Shown: in pieces, positions 1 to 6,048 of the stretch
Position numbering within the stretch: the stretch's first letter is position 1
Layout: every line of letters begins with the position of its first letter
Origin: an uncultured Methanobrevibacter sp.
Lineage (GTDB): Archaea > Methanobacteriota > Methanobacteria > Methanobacteriales > Methanobacteriaceae
DNA length: 9,304 nt
Direction of reading: 5' to 3'
Assembly (NCBI GenBank): GCA_905235495.1
Contig: CAJOMK010000035.1
Location: forward strand, 1 to 9,304
Program-made: the position numbers and the translations under genes
Notes under the pieces: generated by a model
What the model was told of the DNA's origin: nothing
What the model saw: only the letters and a program-made list of their open reading frames with translations
The model's database searches: none

Positions 1-375
1 GACACGCCCTAAAAAGACCTTGGGCTCAGAATTGGGTGTGCAATAGCCAATAACTGACCTGAATTCAGCGTATCTATCGTCAACTCCATCCATAAGCTTC
101 AATATATTTTGGTTTCCAAGTGAATTCTGTACAAATTTTGAATAGGTTCCTGGAAAACCGTTTAAAGCTCTTATGAATAAACCAGCATCTTCAACAATCA
201 CAGAGCGATTTAACTCTTGGCAAGCATATTCAGCACCGAATTTTGCCACATCCTCGAGAGTTCCCTGAGGTTCCATGTAGCCTAAATCAATGTGCTCCAG
301 TTCAACACCAAAAAGTTTGAAAATATTCTCTGCTTCTATTACTTTATGTTCGTTCCCAGTTATAAATGTTATCAT
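1..375 (-). CDS. rdgB: ITP/XTP (non-canonical purine NTP) pyrophosphatase, RdgB/HAM1 family, partial
   Basis: The 125 visible codons are the N-terminal part of a HAM1-type pyrophosphatase; the C-terminal portion (roughly 60 residues, from the usual family length near 185) lies off the left edge. The family hydrolyses ITP, dITP and XTP to monophosphates and pyrophosphate, keeping deaminated purines out of DNA and RNA. Visible family marks are the N-terminal TGNEHK at residues 6-11 (nucleotide-binding T-x-N-x-x-K), VEDAGL at 61-66 with the acidic pair E62-D63, and GFPGTYS at 73-79. The ATG is the first residue of the conserved N-terminus, so the start is secure. No strong Shine-Dalgarno site precedes it, and a TATA-like element lies only about 30 bases upstream, so the message may be nearly leaderless. 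From general knowledge this gene often sits close to kae1-bud32 in euryarchaea; here two broken genes separate them. Confidence 0.93.
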   Translation of the reverse strand, partial: MITFITGNEHKVIEAENIFKLFGVELEHIDLGYMEPQGTLEDVAKFGAEYACQELNRSVIVEDAGLFIRALNGFPGTYSKFVQNSLGNQNILKLMDGVDDRYAEFRSVIGYCTPNSEPKVFLGRV

Positions 376-400
376 AGTTTTTATTATATAAAAAAGTTTT

Positions 401-410
401 AATATATTTA
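401..410 (-). promoter_or_regulatory. candidate TATA box for rdgB
   Basis: Read on the minus strand this is TAAATATATT. Archaeal transcription usually begins about 25 bases downstream of the box, which would put the start within a few bases of the rdgB ATG at 375. The spacer is very AT-rich, so chance matches are likely. Confidence 0.3.
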
Positions 411-430
411 TCTAAAAAAATCCAACTAAA

Positions 431-500
431 AAAAGAAAAGTTGAAAAAATAAGAGAAAATATTTAGAATAAATTAAAATAAAGAAAAGTTGAAAAAAGAA
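431..500 (-). terminator. double T-tract terminator region downstream of the nuclease-like pseudogene
   Basis: On the minus strand this stretch carries repeated T runs (TTTTTTCAACTTTTCTT twice, at 481-497 and 433-449) just after the stop at 507. Archaeal RNA polymerase terminates at such U-tracts without needing a hairpin. One copy includes the 12-base motif (plus-strand TTGAAAAAATAA, 441-452) that also occurs downstream of two other minus-strand genes in this window. Confidence 0.5.
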
Positions 501-517
501 TGGAAATTATTTGGAAT
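433..517. repeat. imperfect 37-base direct repeat (433-469 and 481-517)
   Basis: The first 17 bases of each copy, AAGAAAAGTTGAAAAAA, are identical. Over 37 aligned bases 32 match, with the copies offset by 48 bases. The right-hand copy covers the stop codon and last codons of the pseudogene at 507, so it looks like a local duplication of the gene's tail plus its T-tract terminator. Counts were made by eye. Confidence 0.6.
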
Positions 518-1419
518 TCTTAATCTCCAAAACCCTTTCTAGAGGAATATTCAAGTCTTTAGAAAGTTCTTCAGGACCATAAACCTCTAAAAGTTTAGAA
601 ATTAATAATTCCTCCATTTCTTTAGCTTCTTCTCTTCCTTCAACTCTGCCTCTTTCCAATGTCACCTCTTCAAACTGTTCCAAACAATTGGCTATTATAG
701 CTTCCTCCAACACTTCTTCAAAAGGTTTTTGAACCAATTCAGACATTCTTAACACTTCTGTTATAAAATTTGTATTTTTTTGATTTTCTGATTTTATTTC
801 CTATCCATAATTCCAAACATCTTTGTGCAATATCCAATAATGTATCTTCAGCAAGAATGTGGCTAAATAATTTTAAAAGTTCTAATAAAAAATCCTCCAT
901 CGGCAAATCAGTATAAAATGTAGGAATCCAAATGAAATCTAAAATATCATAAGCATCCCACTTTTTGATTAAATATTTTATATTTCAAGTTACTAAGCAA
1001 AACATTGCCATTAATTTCCTGTGTAATGAACCACCCAAGGCTAAAAAACATTAAATCATTTAAGTAATGAACCCTTTCAACTGGCAATTTACCAGTATAA
1101 AAAATAAAGGGTATTACCGATTTTTTTTAGAAGCATTATGTAAACTTATGCATTAACCATAATCACGCATCATCAAATCATCATTTATGGAGGAGTGATG
1201 TTCTATATTTATTAAATCCCCATTAGATTTTTGTCTGACAGAATCTAAATTTAAATTCTCAAATGATGATGAAATGACCCTGCTGTCATATTTATTTTCA
1301 ATATCTGAAATTTTAGTAATGTAATTTGGAAATTCCTCAATTCCAGACATGCAAATAATAAATAACTGGTCTTCAACATCATATCTAAAGGGAAGATGGA
1401 ATTTTTTATTTTTTAACAT
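507..1419 (-). pseudogene. broken PD-(D/E)XK nuclease / Rpn-transposase-like gene
   Basis: About 300 codons of one ancestral protein can be read by joining four frame segments. Segment A (1419 to about 1128) starts MLKNKKFHLPF and holds NLDSVRQ followed by LINIEHHSS, the D...IxIE pattern of the Rpn/YhgA-like nuclease fold. It contains an in-frame TAA at 1153-1155 where a Tyr codon is expected. Segment B (about 1118 to 975) reads VIPFIFYTGKLPVERVHYL. Segment C (about 975 to 801) reads KKWDAYDILDFIWIP. Segment D (about 800 to 507) reads SENQKNTNFITEVLRMSEL and ends in a Glu-rich, probably coiled tail. Likely lesions are the nonsense codon, slippage near an A8 run (1113-1128), a near-duplicate 7-mer (about 967-980) and an extra base at 800/801. 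The ATG at 1419 has a strong AGGAGG, so longer frames starting near 1503 are not needed. Family members are accessory genes in many bacteria and methanogens; the family assignment is by motif memory only. Confidence 0.75.
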
Positions 1420-1424
1420 ATTAT

Positions 1425-1430
1425 CCTCCT
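1425..1430 (-). promoter_or_regulatory. strong Shine-Dalgarno site fixing the pseudogene start at 1419
   Basis: On the minus strand AGGAGG lies five bases before the ATG at 1417-1419. This near-perfect site shows where translation once began and excludes the 28 extra upstream codons of the open frame. Confidence 0.8.
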
Positions 1431-1536
1431 GAAATGTCCAAGTGAAAAAAATAAAAATTCCTAAACAAATATCCAATTGCACTCTACTCCCTAAATTAAA
1501 CACCTAAAAACTATAGACATTTCCATTTATTAAATA

Positions 1537-1546
1537 GTTTATAAAA
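1537..1546 (-). promoter_or_regulatory. candidate TATA box for the nuclease-like pseudogene
   Basis: Minus-strand TTTTATAAAC resembles the archaeal box A. It would give a start near 1515 and a leader of roughly 95 bases. The same core, GTTTTATAAAC on the plus strand, precedes the LSm gene at 6013-6023. Confidence 0.4.
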
Positions 1547-1740
1547 CACTTATTCAAAAATAATGTGCATTGTATTATTTAATTTGGAAATAACAGTATA
1601 TAAAAGTTTGTTTTTAAATATAAATAGATTATAATTTAATATTGCTTTAATATTAAAAAATAATTAGTAAAATGTAAAATTAGTTTAATATAGTAAACTA
1701 TACATAAAAATAATCATTTTAAAAGAAAAAAATAAGAAAA

Positions 1741-1775
1741 TTGAAAAAATAAAAAAAAGAAAAATAAAAAATTCA
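1741..1775 (-). terminator. T-tract terminator of the zinc-ribbon gene
   Basis: Minus-strand T runs begin directly after the reconstructed stop at 1776 and end with the recurring motif (plus-strand TTGAAAAAATAA, 1741-1752). The motif lies 24 bases past that stop, similar to the spacing after the Kae1-Bud32 stop, which supports 1776 rather than 1853 as the ancestral gene end. Confidence 0.5.
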
Positions 1776-2382
1776 TTAATAAACCATATCCTTAACATCG
1801 CTCTCATTAAAAACAGGAGAGGGTGATGAGGTATCAAAAAGATTTTCATTAATCAGCTGAACGGCTCATTAAGTGCATGTGTAATATCCTCAATGCTCAT
1901 TCCATCATCATACATTTCATTTGCAGCCAAATTGGCAGATTCAGCCAAATCATATTTAATTGAATCAATTTGATTAGAATCATTGTTTAAAATGGATTTG
2001 CTGAAAGCAAAGCATTTGTCCGAATAAAGATCATAACCATCATACTGGCTACTTAATTCCCTCATTTCAGTGAAATTTGCATCAGCACCCATAAATCCAA
2101 CAAGGAACATTATGATAAATATAACCGCTAAAACTCCACCACAGCAACAAACCTTTTTCAATAAACTTAGTTCCTTAAATTTATCTACATAGGATTTCTT
2201 CTCATTTTTAGTCATATCATTAACTTCATTTGATGTATTAACAACATTATCCTTGTTTTTTACTACATCGTCACTAATTTCAGCAGATTTAGTAGTAGAA
2301 TTTATAACTTTTTCACCACAATTGGGCAAAAACTTACATTTTCCCCTAATTCCTCACCGCAATTTGAGCAGAAATTAGCCAT
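1776..2382 (-). pseudogene. zinc-ribbon single-pass membrane protein gene with two frameshifts
   Basis: From the ATG at 2382 the frame reads MANFCSNCGEELGENVSFC, half of a double CxxC zinc ribbon, then breaks. One frame over it resumes with PNCGEKV, restoring the expected CPNCG if one base is missing near 2325-2330. The next part has a polar Asn/Lys/Asp-rich linker, a Cys-rich hydrophobic helix (CCCGGVLAVIFIIMFLVGF) that should cross the membrane, and an acidic outer domain. Near 1864 a second missing base (GAGCCGTT where GAGGCCGTT gives EAV) shifts the frame. The other frame continues as INENLFDTSSPSPVFNES to a stop at 1776. The reconstructed protein has about 202 residues. A good GAGGTG site and a TATA box precede it. 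Zinc-ribbon membrane proteins of this plan are common in Methanobrevibacter and mostly of unknown function. Sequencing error is possible, but all nearby housekeeping genes read intact. Confidence 0.78.
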
Positions 2383-2386
2383 AAAA

Positions 2387-2392
2387 CACCTC
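2387..2392 (-). promoter_or_regulatory. Shine-Dalgarno site for the zinc-ribbon gene
   Basis: Minus-strand GAGGTG lies four bases before the ATG at 2380-2382. It fixes the true start upstream of the TTG-initiated open frame that begins at 2329 and would lack the first zinc-ribbon half. Confidence 0.75.
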
Positions 2393-2440
2393 ACTATGTT
2401 CAATTTTTAAAATCAAGTGTAATATTGAATTTGTCTATAC

Positions 2441-2451
2441 ATATATATAGC
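2441..2451 (-). promoter_or_regulatory. TATA box for the zinc-ribbon gene
   Basis: Minus-strand GCTATATATAT preceded by purine-rich AAAA (possible BRE). It predicts a start near 2420 and a leader of about 38 bases. It implies the gene had its own promoter and was not read only from kae1-bud32. Confidence 0.5.
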
Positions 2452-2550
2452 TTTTGATTTGATTTTATGGGTTTAAATCTAAAATAAAAGGTTAAAATGT
2501 CTTTAAATTAAATTTAAATGAATATTAAGGAAAAAAATAGATAAGTAAAT

Positions 2551-2580
2551 TTGAAAAAATAAAAAAAGAGAAAGTCAAGA
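2551..2580 (-). terminator. T-tract terminator of kae1-bud32
   Basis: Minus-strand TTTCTCTTTTTTTATTTTTT begins about 20 bases past the stop at 2594. It contains the 12-base motif (plus-strand TTGAAAAAATAA, 2551-2562) seen downstream of both pseudogenes. Confidence 0.5.
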
Positions 2581-2593
2581 GCAATTATTGAAC

Positions 2594-4246
2594 TTAGTGA
2601 GTATACCTTCCTCTTCCTTCAATCTCAGCAATCTTATTTGCCATTTTAGATTGATTATTCAAATCATAAGCTTCTAAAATCCAATTGAATGTTTCAGTAG
2701 CTATATCATAATCAATGCTTTGGAATGATTTCTTTAAAACCAATAAATCTGCTGCTTTGTCTTCAAACAAATCAGAATATTTACCTAATCCAAAGTCAAA
2801 AATAGCTAGATTATCACTCATATTGTCTAAATTATCATCTACCAAAATCATATTGGATCCTGTCAAGTCACCATGAATAATGTCTCCATCATGGAATGCC
2901 TTGATGTTTTCACCTATTGCAATAGCTAATTCCTTACGTTTTTCATCATCAATAGCTGATATGACATCCTTAACCAATGAACCGTTGATCTTTTCCATGA
3001 CAATTGATTTGTCTTCAAAGTCAAGATCATATAAAATAGGAGCTCTGACACCAGTCCTTTTTACATCAGCCAATATCTTGGCTTCACTTTTTGTTCTAAG
3101 CTTTCTTATTTTATTGTCTATCTCTTCAATCCTATAGGATTTGGAAACTCTGCTTTTTACAATAGCTTCCCTGCAAAGCCAAGTGGCTTCATAAATGTCG
3201 GATTCTGCCCCTTTTGCCTTAAGTTCCTTAGGTAAATCCAATTTGGCCTTTGTATTGTCCACCCATGGAGCATCCGCCTCATCAGTTCTGAATCTTTGAA
3301 TGATATTTGTGTCTTCTATTTTGAGTGGTCCAAATGTCTTATACATCAATTGGCCGAGCCATGCAATCATTACACCATTGTCTCCTGAATACTTCATTTC
3401 AGGCATGGAGAATTTGGCATAATGTTCCTCTGCCATAATCTGCATCATTTCTCTAAGTCTGCTGTTTGCAGAAACTCCTCCACACAATAGAACTTCGTCC
3501 TTTTCAGTATGTGCAAGTGCCCTTTCGGTTACTTCAACAAGCATGGCAAATGCTGTTTCCTGAAGGCTGTAGCAAATGTCCTCTATCCTTTCACCCTTCT
3601 TATGTGCCCTAAGTGCTGCAGAAAGCAAACCAGAAAATGAGAAATCCATACCCTTTACCACATAAGGCAAATCAATATATGAACCATCTTTTGCAAGTTT
3701 TTCAACTACAGGCCCTCCTGGATGTCCAAGACCAGTTTCACGACCGAAATGATCTAGGCAGTTACCAATAGCTATATCCAAGGTTTCACCAAAGATTCTG
3801 TATCTGTCAGATTCATATGCAATGACCTGACTGTTTCCACCACTTACATAAAGGGTTACAGGGTTACGGGCACCAGTATCCAATTTACCTATCTCAACAT
3901 GCCCGATACAATGATTTACACCAACTATTGGAATATTGAGGCTTAATGCAAGTGACCTTGCAGAAGTGGCAACGGTTCTAAGTGCTGGTCCAAGACCTGG
4001 ACCTTGTGAAAAAGAGATGAAATCAATATCCTTATAACTGAGTCCTGCATCTTCCATAGCTTGTGGGATGAGTTGTGGAATCCATTTGGCATGATGTTCA
4101 GCTGCCTCTCTCGGATGGATACCTCCCTCTTCTGGATACAACTGTTTTCCAGCCATGGCTAAGACATTGCCATCACTGTCTACAATCCCAATTCCAGTCT
4201 TTTCTGCAGTTCCTTCAATTCCTAAAGATATCACTGGATTCACCAT
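2594..4246 (-). CDS. kae1-bud32: bifunctional Kae1-Bud32: tRNA t6A synthase with fused kinase/ATPase
   Basis: This 550-residue fusion joins the two core KEOPS subunits. The Kae1 half (about 1-325) transfers threonylcarbamoyl from TC-AMP to A37 of ANN-decoding tRNAs. It shows IEGTAEKTG at 10-18, the metal-binding H112-x3-H116 in NHCIGHVEIG, YVSGGNSQ at 133-140, GLGHPGGP at 172-179, CGGVSANSR at 255-263 and D289 in SGDNG. The Bud32 half (about 345-550) is a minimal RIO-like kinase that acts as an ATPase supporting Kae1. It has GAESDIYE at 346-353, lysine K364, E388, IHGDLTGSN at 457-465 (D460, N465), DFG at 484-486 and the C-terminal RGRY. All catalytic residues appear present. Such fusions are known in several euryarchaea, for example Methanocaldococcus jannaschii. 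There is one ATG candidate and no clear Shine-Dalgarno site. The gene diverges from cobT. Confidence 0.97.
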   Translation of the reverse strand: MVNPVISLGIEGTAEKTGIGIVDSDGNVLAMAGKQLYPEEGGIHPREAAEHHAKWIPQLIPQAMEDAGLSYKDIDFISFSQGPGLGPALRTVATSARSLALSLNIPIVGVNHCIGHVEIGKLDTGARNPVTLYVSGGNSQVIAYESDRYRIFGETLDIAIGNCLDHFGRETGLGHPGGPVVEKLAKDGSYIDLPYVVKGMDFSFSGLLSAALRAHKKGERIEDICYSLQETAFAMLVEVTERALAHTEKDEVLLCGGVSANSRLREMMQIMAEEHYAKFSMPEMKYSGDNGVMIAWLGQLMYKTFGPLKIEDTNIIQRFRTDEADAPWVDNTKAKLDLPKELKAKGAESDIYEATWLCREAIVKSRVSKSYRIEEIDNKIRKLRTKSEAKILADVKRTGVRAPILYDLDFEDKSIVMEKINGSLVKDVISAIDDEKRKELAIAIGENIKAFHDGDIIHGDLTGSNMILVDDNLDNMSDNLAIFDFGLGKYSDLFEDKAADLLVLKKSFQSIDYDIATETFNWILEAYDLNNQSKMANKIAEIEGRGRYTH

Positions 4247-4309
4247 AAGATTTGTAAATATTGAAAATAAAGTAAAAATAAAAATATTTTTTATGAGAAT
4301 TAGTTTTTT

Positions 4310-4341
4310 AATTAATTTATCATTTTATAATTAATTTATCA
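4310..4341. repeat. tandem 13-base repeat between the kae1-bud32 and cobT promoters
   Basis: AATTAATTTATCA occurs exactly at 4310-4322 and 4329-4341, offset by 19 bases (about two helical turns). A 10-base partial copy lies at 4391-4400. The pair covers the predicted start site of the leftward kae1-bud32 message, so it could be an operator, but base composition makes chance repeats easy here. Confidence 0.5.
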
Positions 4342-4346
4342 ACATA

Positions 4347-4357
4347 CTTTTATATAA
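4347..4357. promoter_or_regulatory. candidate bidirectional TATA element for kae1-bud32 and cobT
   Basis: CTTTTATATAA reads as a good archaeal TATA box on both strands (TTATATAAAAG on the minus strand). It would give starts near 4380 for cobT and near 4325 for kae1-bud32. A second weaker box, AATATATTTATA at 4369-4380, could serve cobT instead. Confidence 0.4.
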
Positions 4358-4437
4358 TTTTTACCAATAATATATTTATAGAAAAGAGTTAATTAATTTA
4401 ATGAATCTGATTACTGAGAACATTAAATTCAATTTTT

Positions 4438-4452
4438 AAAAAAAAAAAAAAA
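4438..4452 (+). repeat. A15 homopolymer in the cobT leader
   Basis: Fifteen consecutive A residues lie 38 bases before the cobT start. Such a run is prone to slippage and to sequencing-length error. No structured riboswitch was recognised around it. Confidence 0.8.
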
Positions 4453-4490
4453 CTTAAAAATTTTAAAAATTACGTTTTCAAGATGATAAA

Positions 4491-5555
4491 ATGGTAGAAG
4501 GATTAAAAACTTACGGTTCAGATAAACTTGTAAAAGAGTTGCCAAACTTAAAGAACCCTATTTTTATATGTACAATAGCTACAACTGAAACATCTAAGAT
4601 TCCAGGACTTACTGGTGCTGGAGCAACTCCAGAACTTACAAAATACACTCCTGCAGGAGATGCAGAGCTTATTTTGGATGAAGAGGTAAAATGTATGACA
4701 GACATCCCTCAAACAATCATTGGAGAAGTTGTAACTCCTACCCCTTCTATGATCACTAAAGGTTCCCTCACACTTTGTGACTGTCCTGTTATGGTATTGG
4801 ATGCAGGAAGTGAAATAAAGGCAAACAGTGATGTATTTGACATAAGTGATGGAAAATGGGGTAATGACATCAGTACTGGAAATGCTGTTGAAGACCCTGA
4901 AGGGCTTTTTGAAAAGGGATTCGAACTTGCTGAAATCCTATCTGAAAATCATGACTATATCGTGATTGGAGAAAGCCTACCTGCAGGAACAACCACTGCA
5001 CTTGGCGTCTTGGTTGGTCTTGGCTATGATGCAAAGGGAAAGGTCAGCGGTTGCATGGACACCAATCCTCATGAGATGAAGAATGCATTGGTTGAAGAAG
5101 GATTAAAAAATGCAGGTCTTGAAGAATCTAAGGACAACAACCCATTTGATGTTGTAGCTGCTGTCGGTGACCCTATGCTTCCAGCAGTTACAGGAGTCCT
5201 TATGGGTGCAAAAGTTCCTGTCGTTTTAGCTGGAGGAACCCAACTCACTGCAGCATGCGCAATAGCTAAGGCATTGGATCCTGACTTTGACTTCTCAAAC
5301 AGCTGCCTTGCAACTACTGCATTTGTTGTAAAGGATGAAACTGCAGACATTTTATACATCACAAACCAAATAGGAGACATTACAGTCAATGCCGTAAACC
5401 CTAACTTTGAAATATCCAGTGCGGAAGGTCTTAAAAACTACACCAAAGGTTTCATTAAAGAGGGTGCAGGTGCTGGTGGAGCTATGTTCCTTGCTTTAAT
5501 GTTAGGAAATAGCATCGATGAGATTAGAGAATCAATCGAAGATGCATGCAGTTAA
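4491..5555 (+). CDS. cobT: archaeal CobT-like nicotinate-nucleotide phosphoribosyltransferase (TIGR00303 / UPF0284 type)
   Basis: The 354-residue protein matches the archaeal CobT family in length and motifs. CobT enzymes move phosphoribose from nicotinate mononucleotide to a lower-ligand base, giving the alpha-ribotide that is attached to cobamides. Methanogens need large amounts of these corrinoids for the MtrA methyltransferase step. Visible marks are GESLPAGTTTALG at 160-172, comparable to the GEMGIGNTT loop of bacterial CobT, GDPMLPA at 226-232, VLAGGTQLTAACA at 245-257 and EGAGAGGAM at 324-332. By analogy with Salmonella CobT, E161 and E324 are the likely catalytic glutamates; this is inferred, not aligned. 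The ATG is preceded by GATGATAAA, a weak match to the GGTGAT part of the Shine-Dalgarno consensus. The gene stands alone, with a hairpin plus T-tract terminator behind it and no other cobamide gene in view. Confidence 0.88.
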   Translation: MVEGLKTYGSDKLVKELPNLKNPIFICTIATTETSKIPGLTGAGATPELTKYTPAGDAELILDEEVKCMTDIPQTIIGEVVTPTPSMITKGSLTLCDCPVMVLDAGSEIKANSDVFDISDGKWGNDISTGNAVEDPEGLFEKGFELAEILSENHDYIVIGESLPAGTTTALGVLVGLGYDAKGKVSGCMDTNPHEMKNALVEEGLKNAGLEESKDNNPFDVVAAVGDPMLPAVTGVLMGAKVPVVLAGGTQLTAACAIAKALDPDFDFSNSCLATTAFVVKDETADILYITNQIGDITVNAVNPNFEISSAEGLKNYTKGFIKEGAGAGGAMFLALMLGNSIDEIRESIEDACS

Positions 5556-5580
5556 TATCCCTATAAAAAGAAGACCATTA

Positions 5581-5616
5581 AAGTTAAATTATTAATTTAA
5601 TTTAACTTATTTTTTT
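5581..5616 (+). terminator. hairpin and T-tract terminator of cobT
   Basis: AAGTTAAATT (5581-5590) is the exact reverse complement of 5599-5608; one more A-T pair extends the stem to 11 pairs around a 6-base loop. A run of seven T follows (5610-5616). It starts 26 bases past the cobT stop. Confidence 0.65.
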
Positions 5617-5694
5617 AAAGCAAAAAATAGTTTGTAATTACTAAAACAAATATAAAAATTAAAAAATAGGCCATAATCCAGTTTAAATCTCTAA

Positions 5695-5738
5695 GAAAAA
5701 AAGTTTAAGAAAAAAGAAAAATAGAAAAAAATAAAATA
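5695..5738 (-). terminator. T-tract terminator of the LSm gene
   Basis: On the minus strand the stop at 5741 is followed by a series of T runs separated by single C or A bases. This lies convergent to the cobT terminator, so the 5556-5740 spacer ends transcription from both sides. Confidence 0.45.
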
Positions 5739-5740
5739 GC

Positions 5741-5938
5741 TTATTCTTGAATGGAAATAAATGCTATTTTTCCACCTTTAATAACTTTTAAACCTTTACC
5801 ATCATCTAATACTAAGTTTAAAAAGTTATCAATGGTAATTATTTTTCCTTCTACTTCTTCCCAGTTTTTTAAACCAATGAGAACATTTTTGCCTTTGAAT
5901 TTAGCAAATTGTTTATTTACTTGGAAATTATCACTCAT
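5741..5938 (-). CDS. small Sm-like (LSm/SmAP) RNA-binding protein
   Basis: This 65-residue protein has the two-part Sm fold signature. Sm1 spans about residues 14-46, with G16, V19, LK at 23-24, G31 and the RNA-binding loop D37-N-F39-L-N41. Sm2 is VIKGGKIAFISI at 52-63, where K54-G55 replaces the usual R-G. Sm-like archaeal proteins form six- or seven-membered rings that bind U-rich RNA and act in RNA processing or turnover. It is slightly shorter than the usual 70-75 residues, and the Arg-to-Lys change and Phe at the stacking position suggest a divergent paralogue. The ATG has TGAGG eight to nine bases upstream and a good TATA box at 6015-6022. A plus-strand open frame over the same bases lacks any such support. 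The 48-residue gene just upstream may be co-transcribed. Confidence 0.82.
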   Translation of the reverse strand: MSDNFQVNKQFAKFKGKNVLIGLKNWEEVEGKIITIDNFLNLVLDDGKGLKVIKGGKIAFISIQE

Positions 5939-6014
5939 TCTATAGCCTCATAAAATTTTAAAAATAAAATTTAGATTAACATAAGTTTTGTAAAATATAA
6001 TTTATTCTTAATGT

Positions 6015-6022
6015 TTTATAAA
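6015..6022 (-). promoter_or_regulatory. TATA box for the LSm gene
   Basis: TTTATAAA, a perfect palindrome, in minus-strand context TAAGTTTATAAAACAT. It gives a predicted start near 5993 and a leader of about 55 bases, so LSm can be transcribed without the upstream small gene. Confidence 0.45.
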
Positions 6023-6048
6023 CTTAATCGATAATGAATCAAAAAAAA

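Larger units (their letters stand above)
1420..1775. other. 356-base AT-rich spacer between the two pseudogenes
   Basis: Besides the Shine-Dalgarno site and a candidate TATA box for the leftward nuclease-like gene, and the T-tract terminator of the zinc-ribbon gene at its right end (1741-1775), the spacer shows only A/T-rich sequence. No convincing open frame, structured RNA or clear repeat was found. Confidence 0.6.

Noticed and set aside
2318..2335. Programmed -1 frameshift in the zinc-ribbon gene
   Set aside because: The T5 run is not a canonical X-XXY-YYZ slippery heptamer in the starting frame, and slipping there would lose one zinc-ligand Cys. A second break lies further downstream, so mutation or sequence error fits better.
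2880..3137. 85-codon plus-strand open frame
   Set aside because: It lies wholly opposite the conserved Bud32 kinase region of the fusion gene and has no ribosome-binding site or recognisable domain; it is an antisense shadow.
4380..4490. Cobalamin riboswitch in the cobT leader
   Set aside because: The leader is about 110 bases of A/T-rich sequence with no B12-box-like or stem-rich GC segments, and such riboswitches are rare in archaea.
4511..5389. Minus-strand open frames at 4511-4705 and 5069-5389
   Set aside because: Both are antisense to conserved cobT sequence, with composition typical of mirrored coding sequence and no start signals.
5751..5945. 64-codon plus-strand open frame
   Set aside because: It overlaps the LSm gene on the other strand almost exactly. 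The LSm frame has both Sm motifs, a Shine-Dalgarno site and a TATA box; the plus frame has none.
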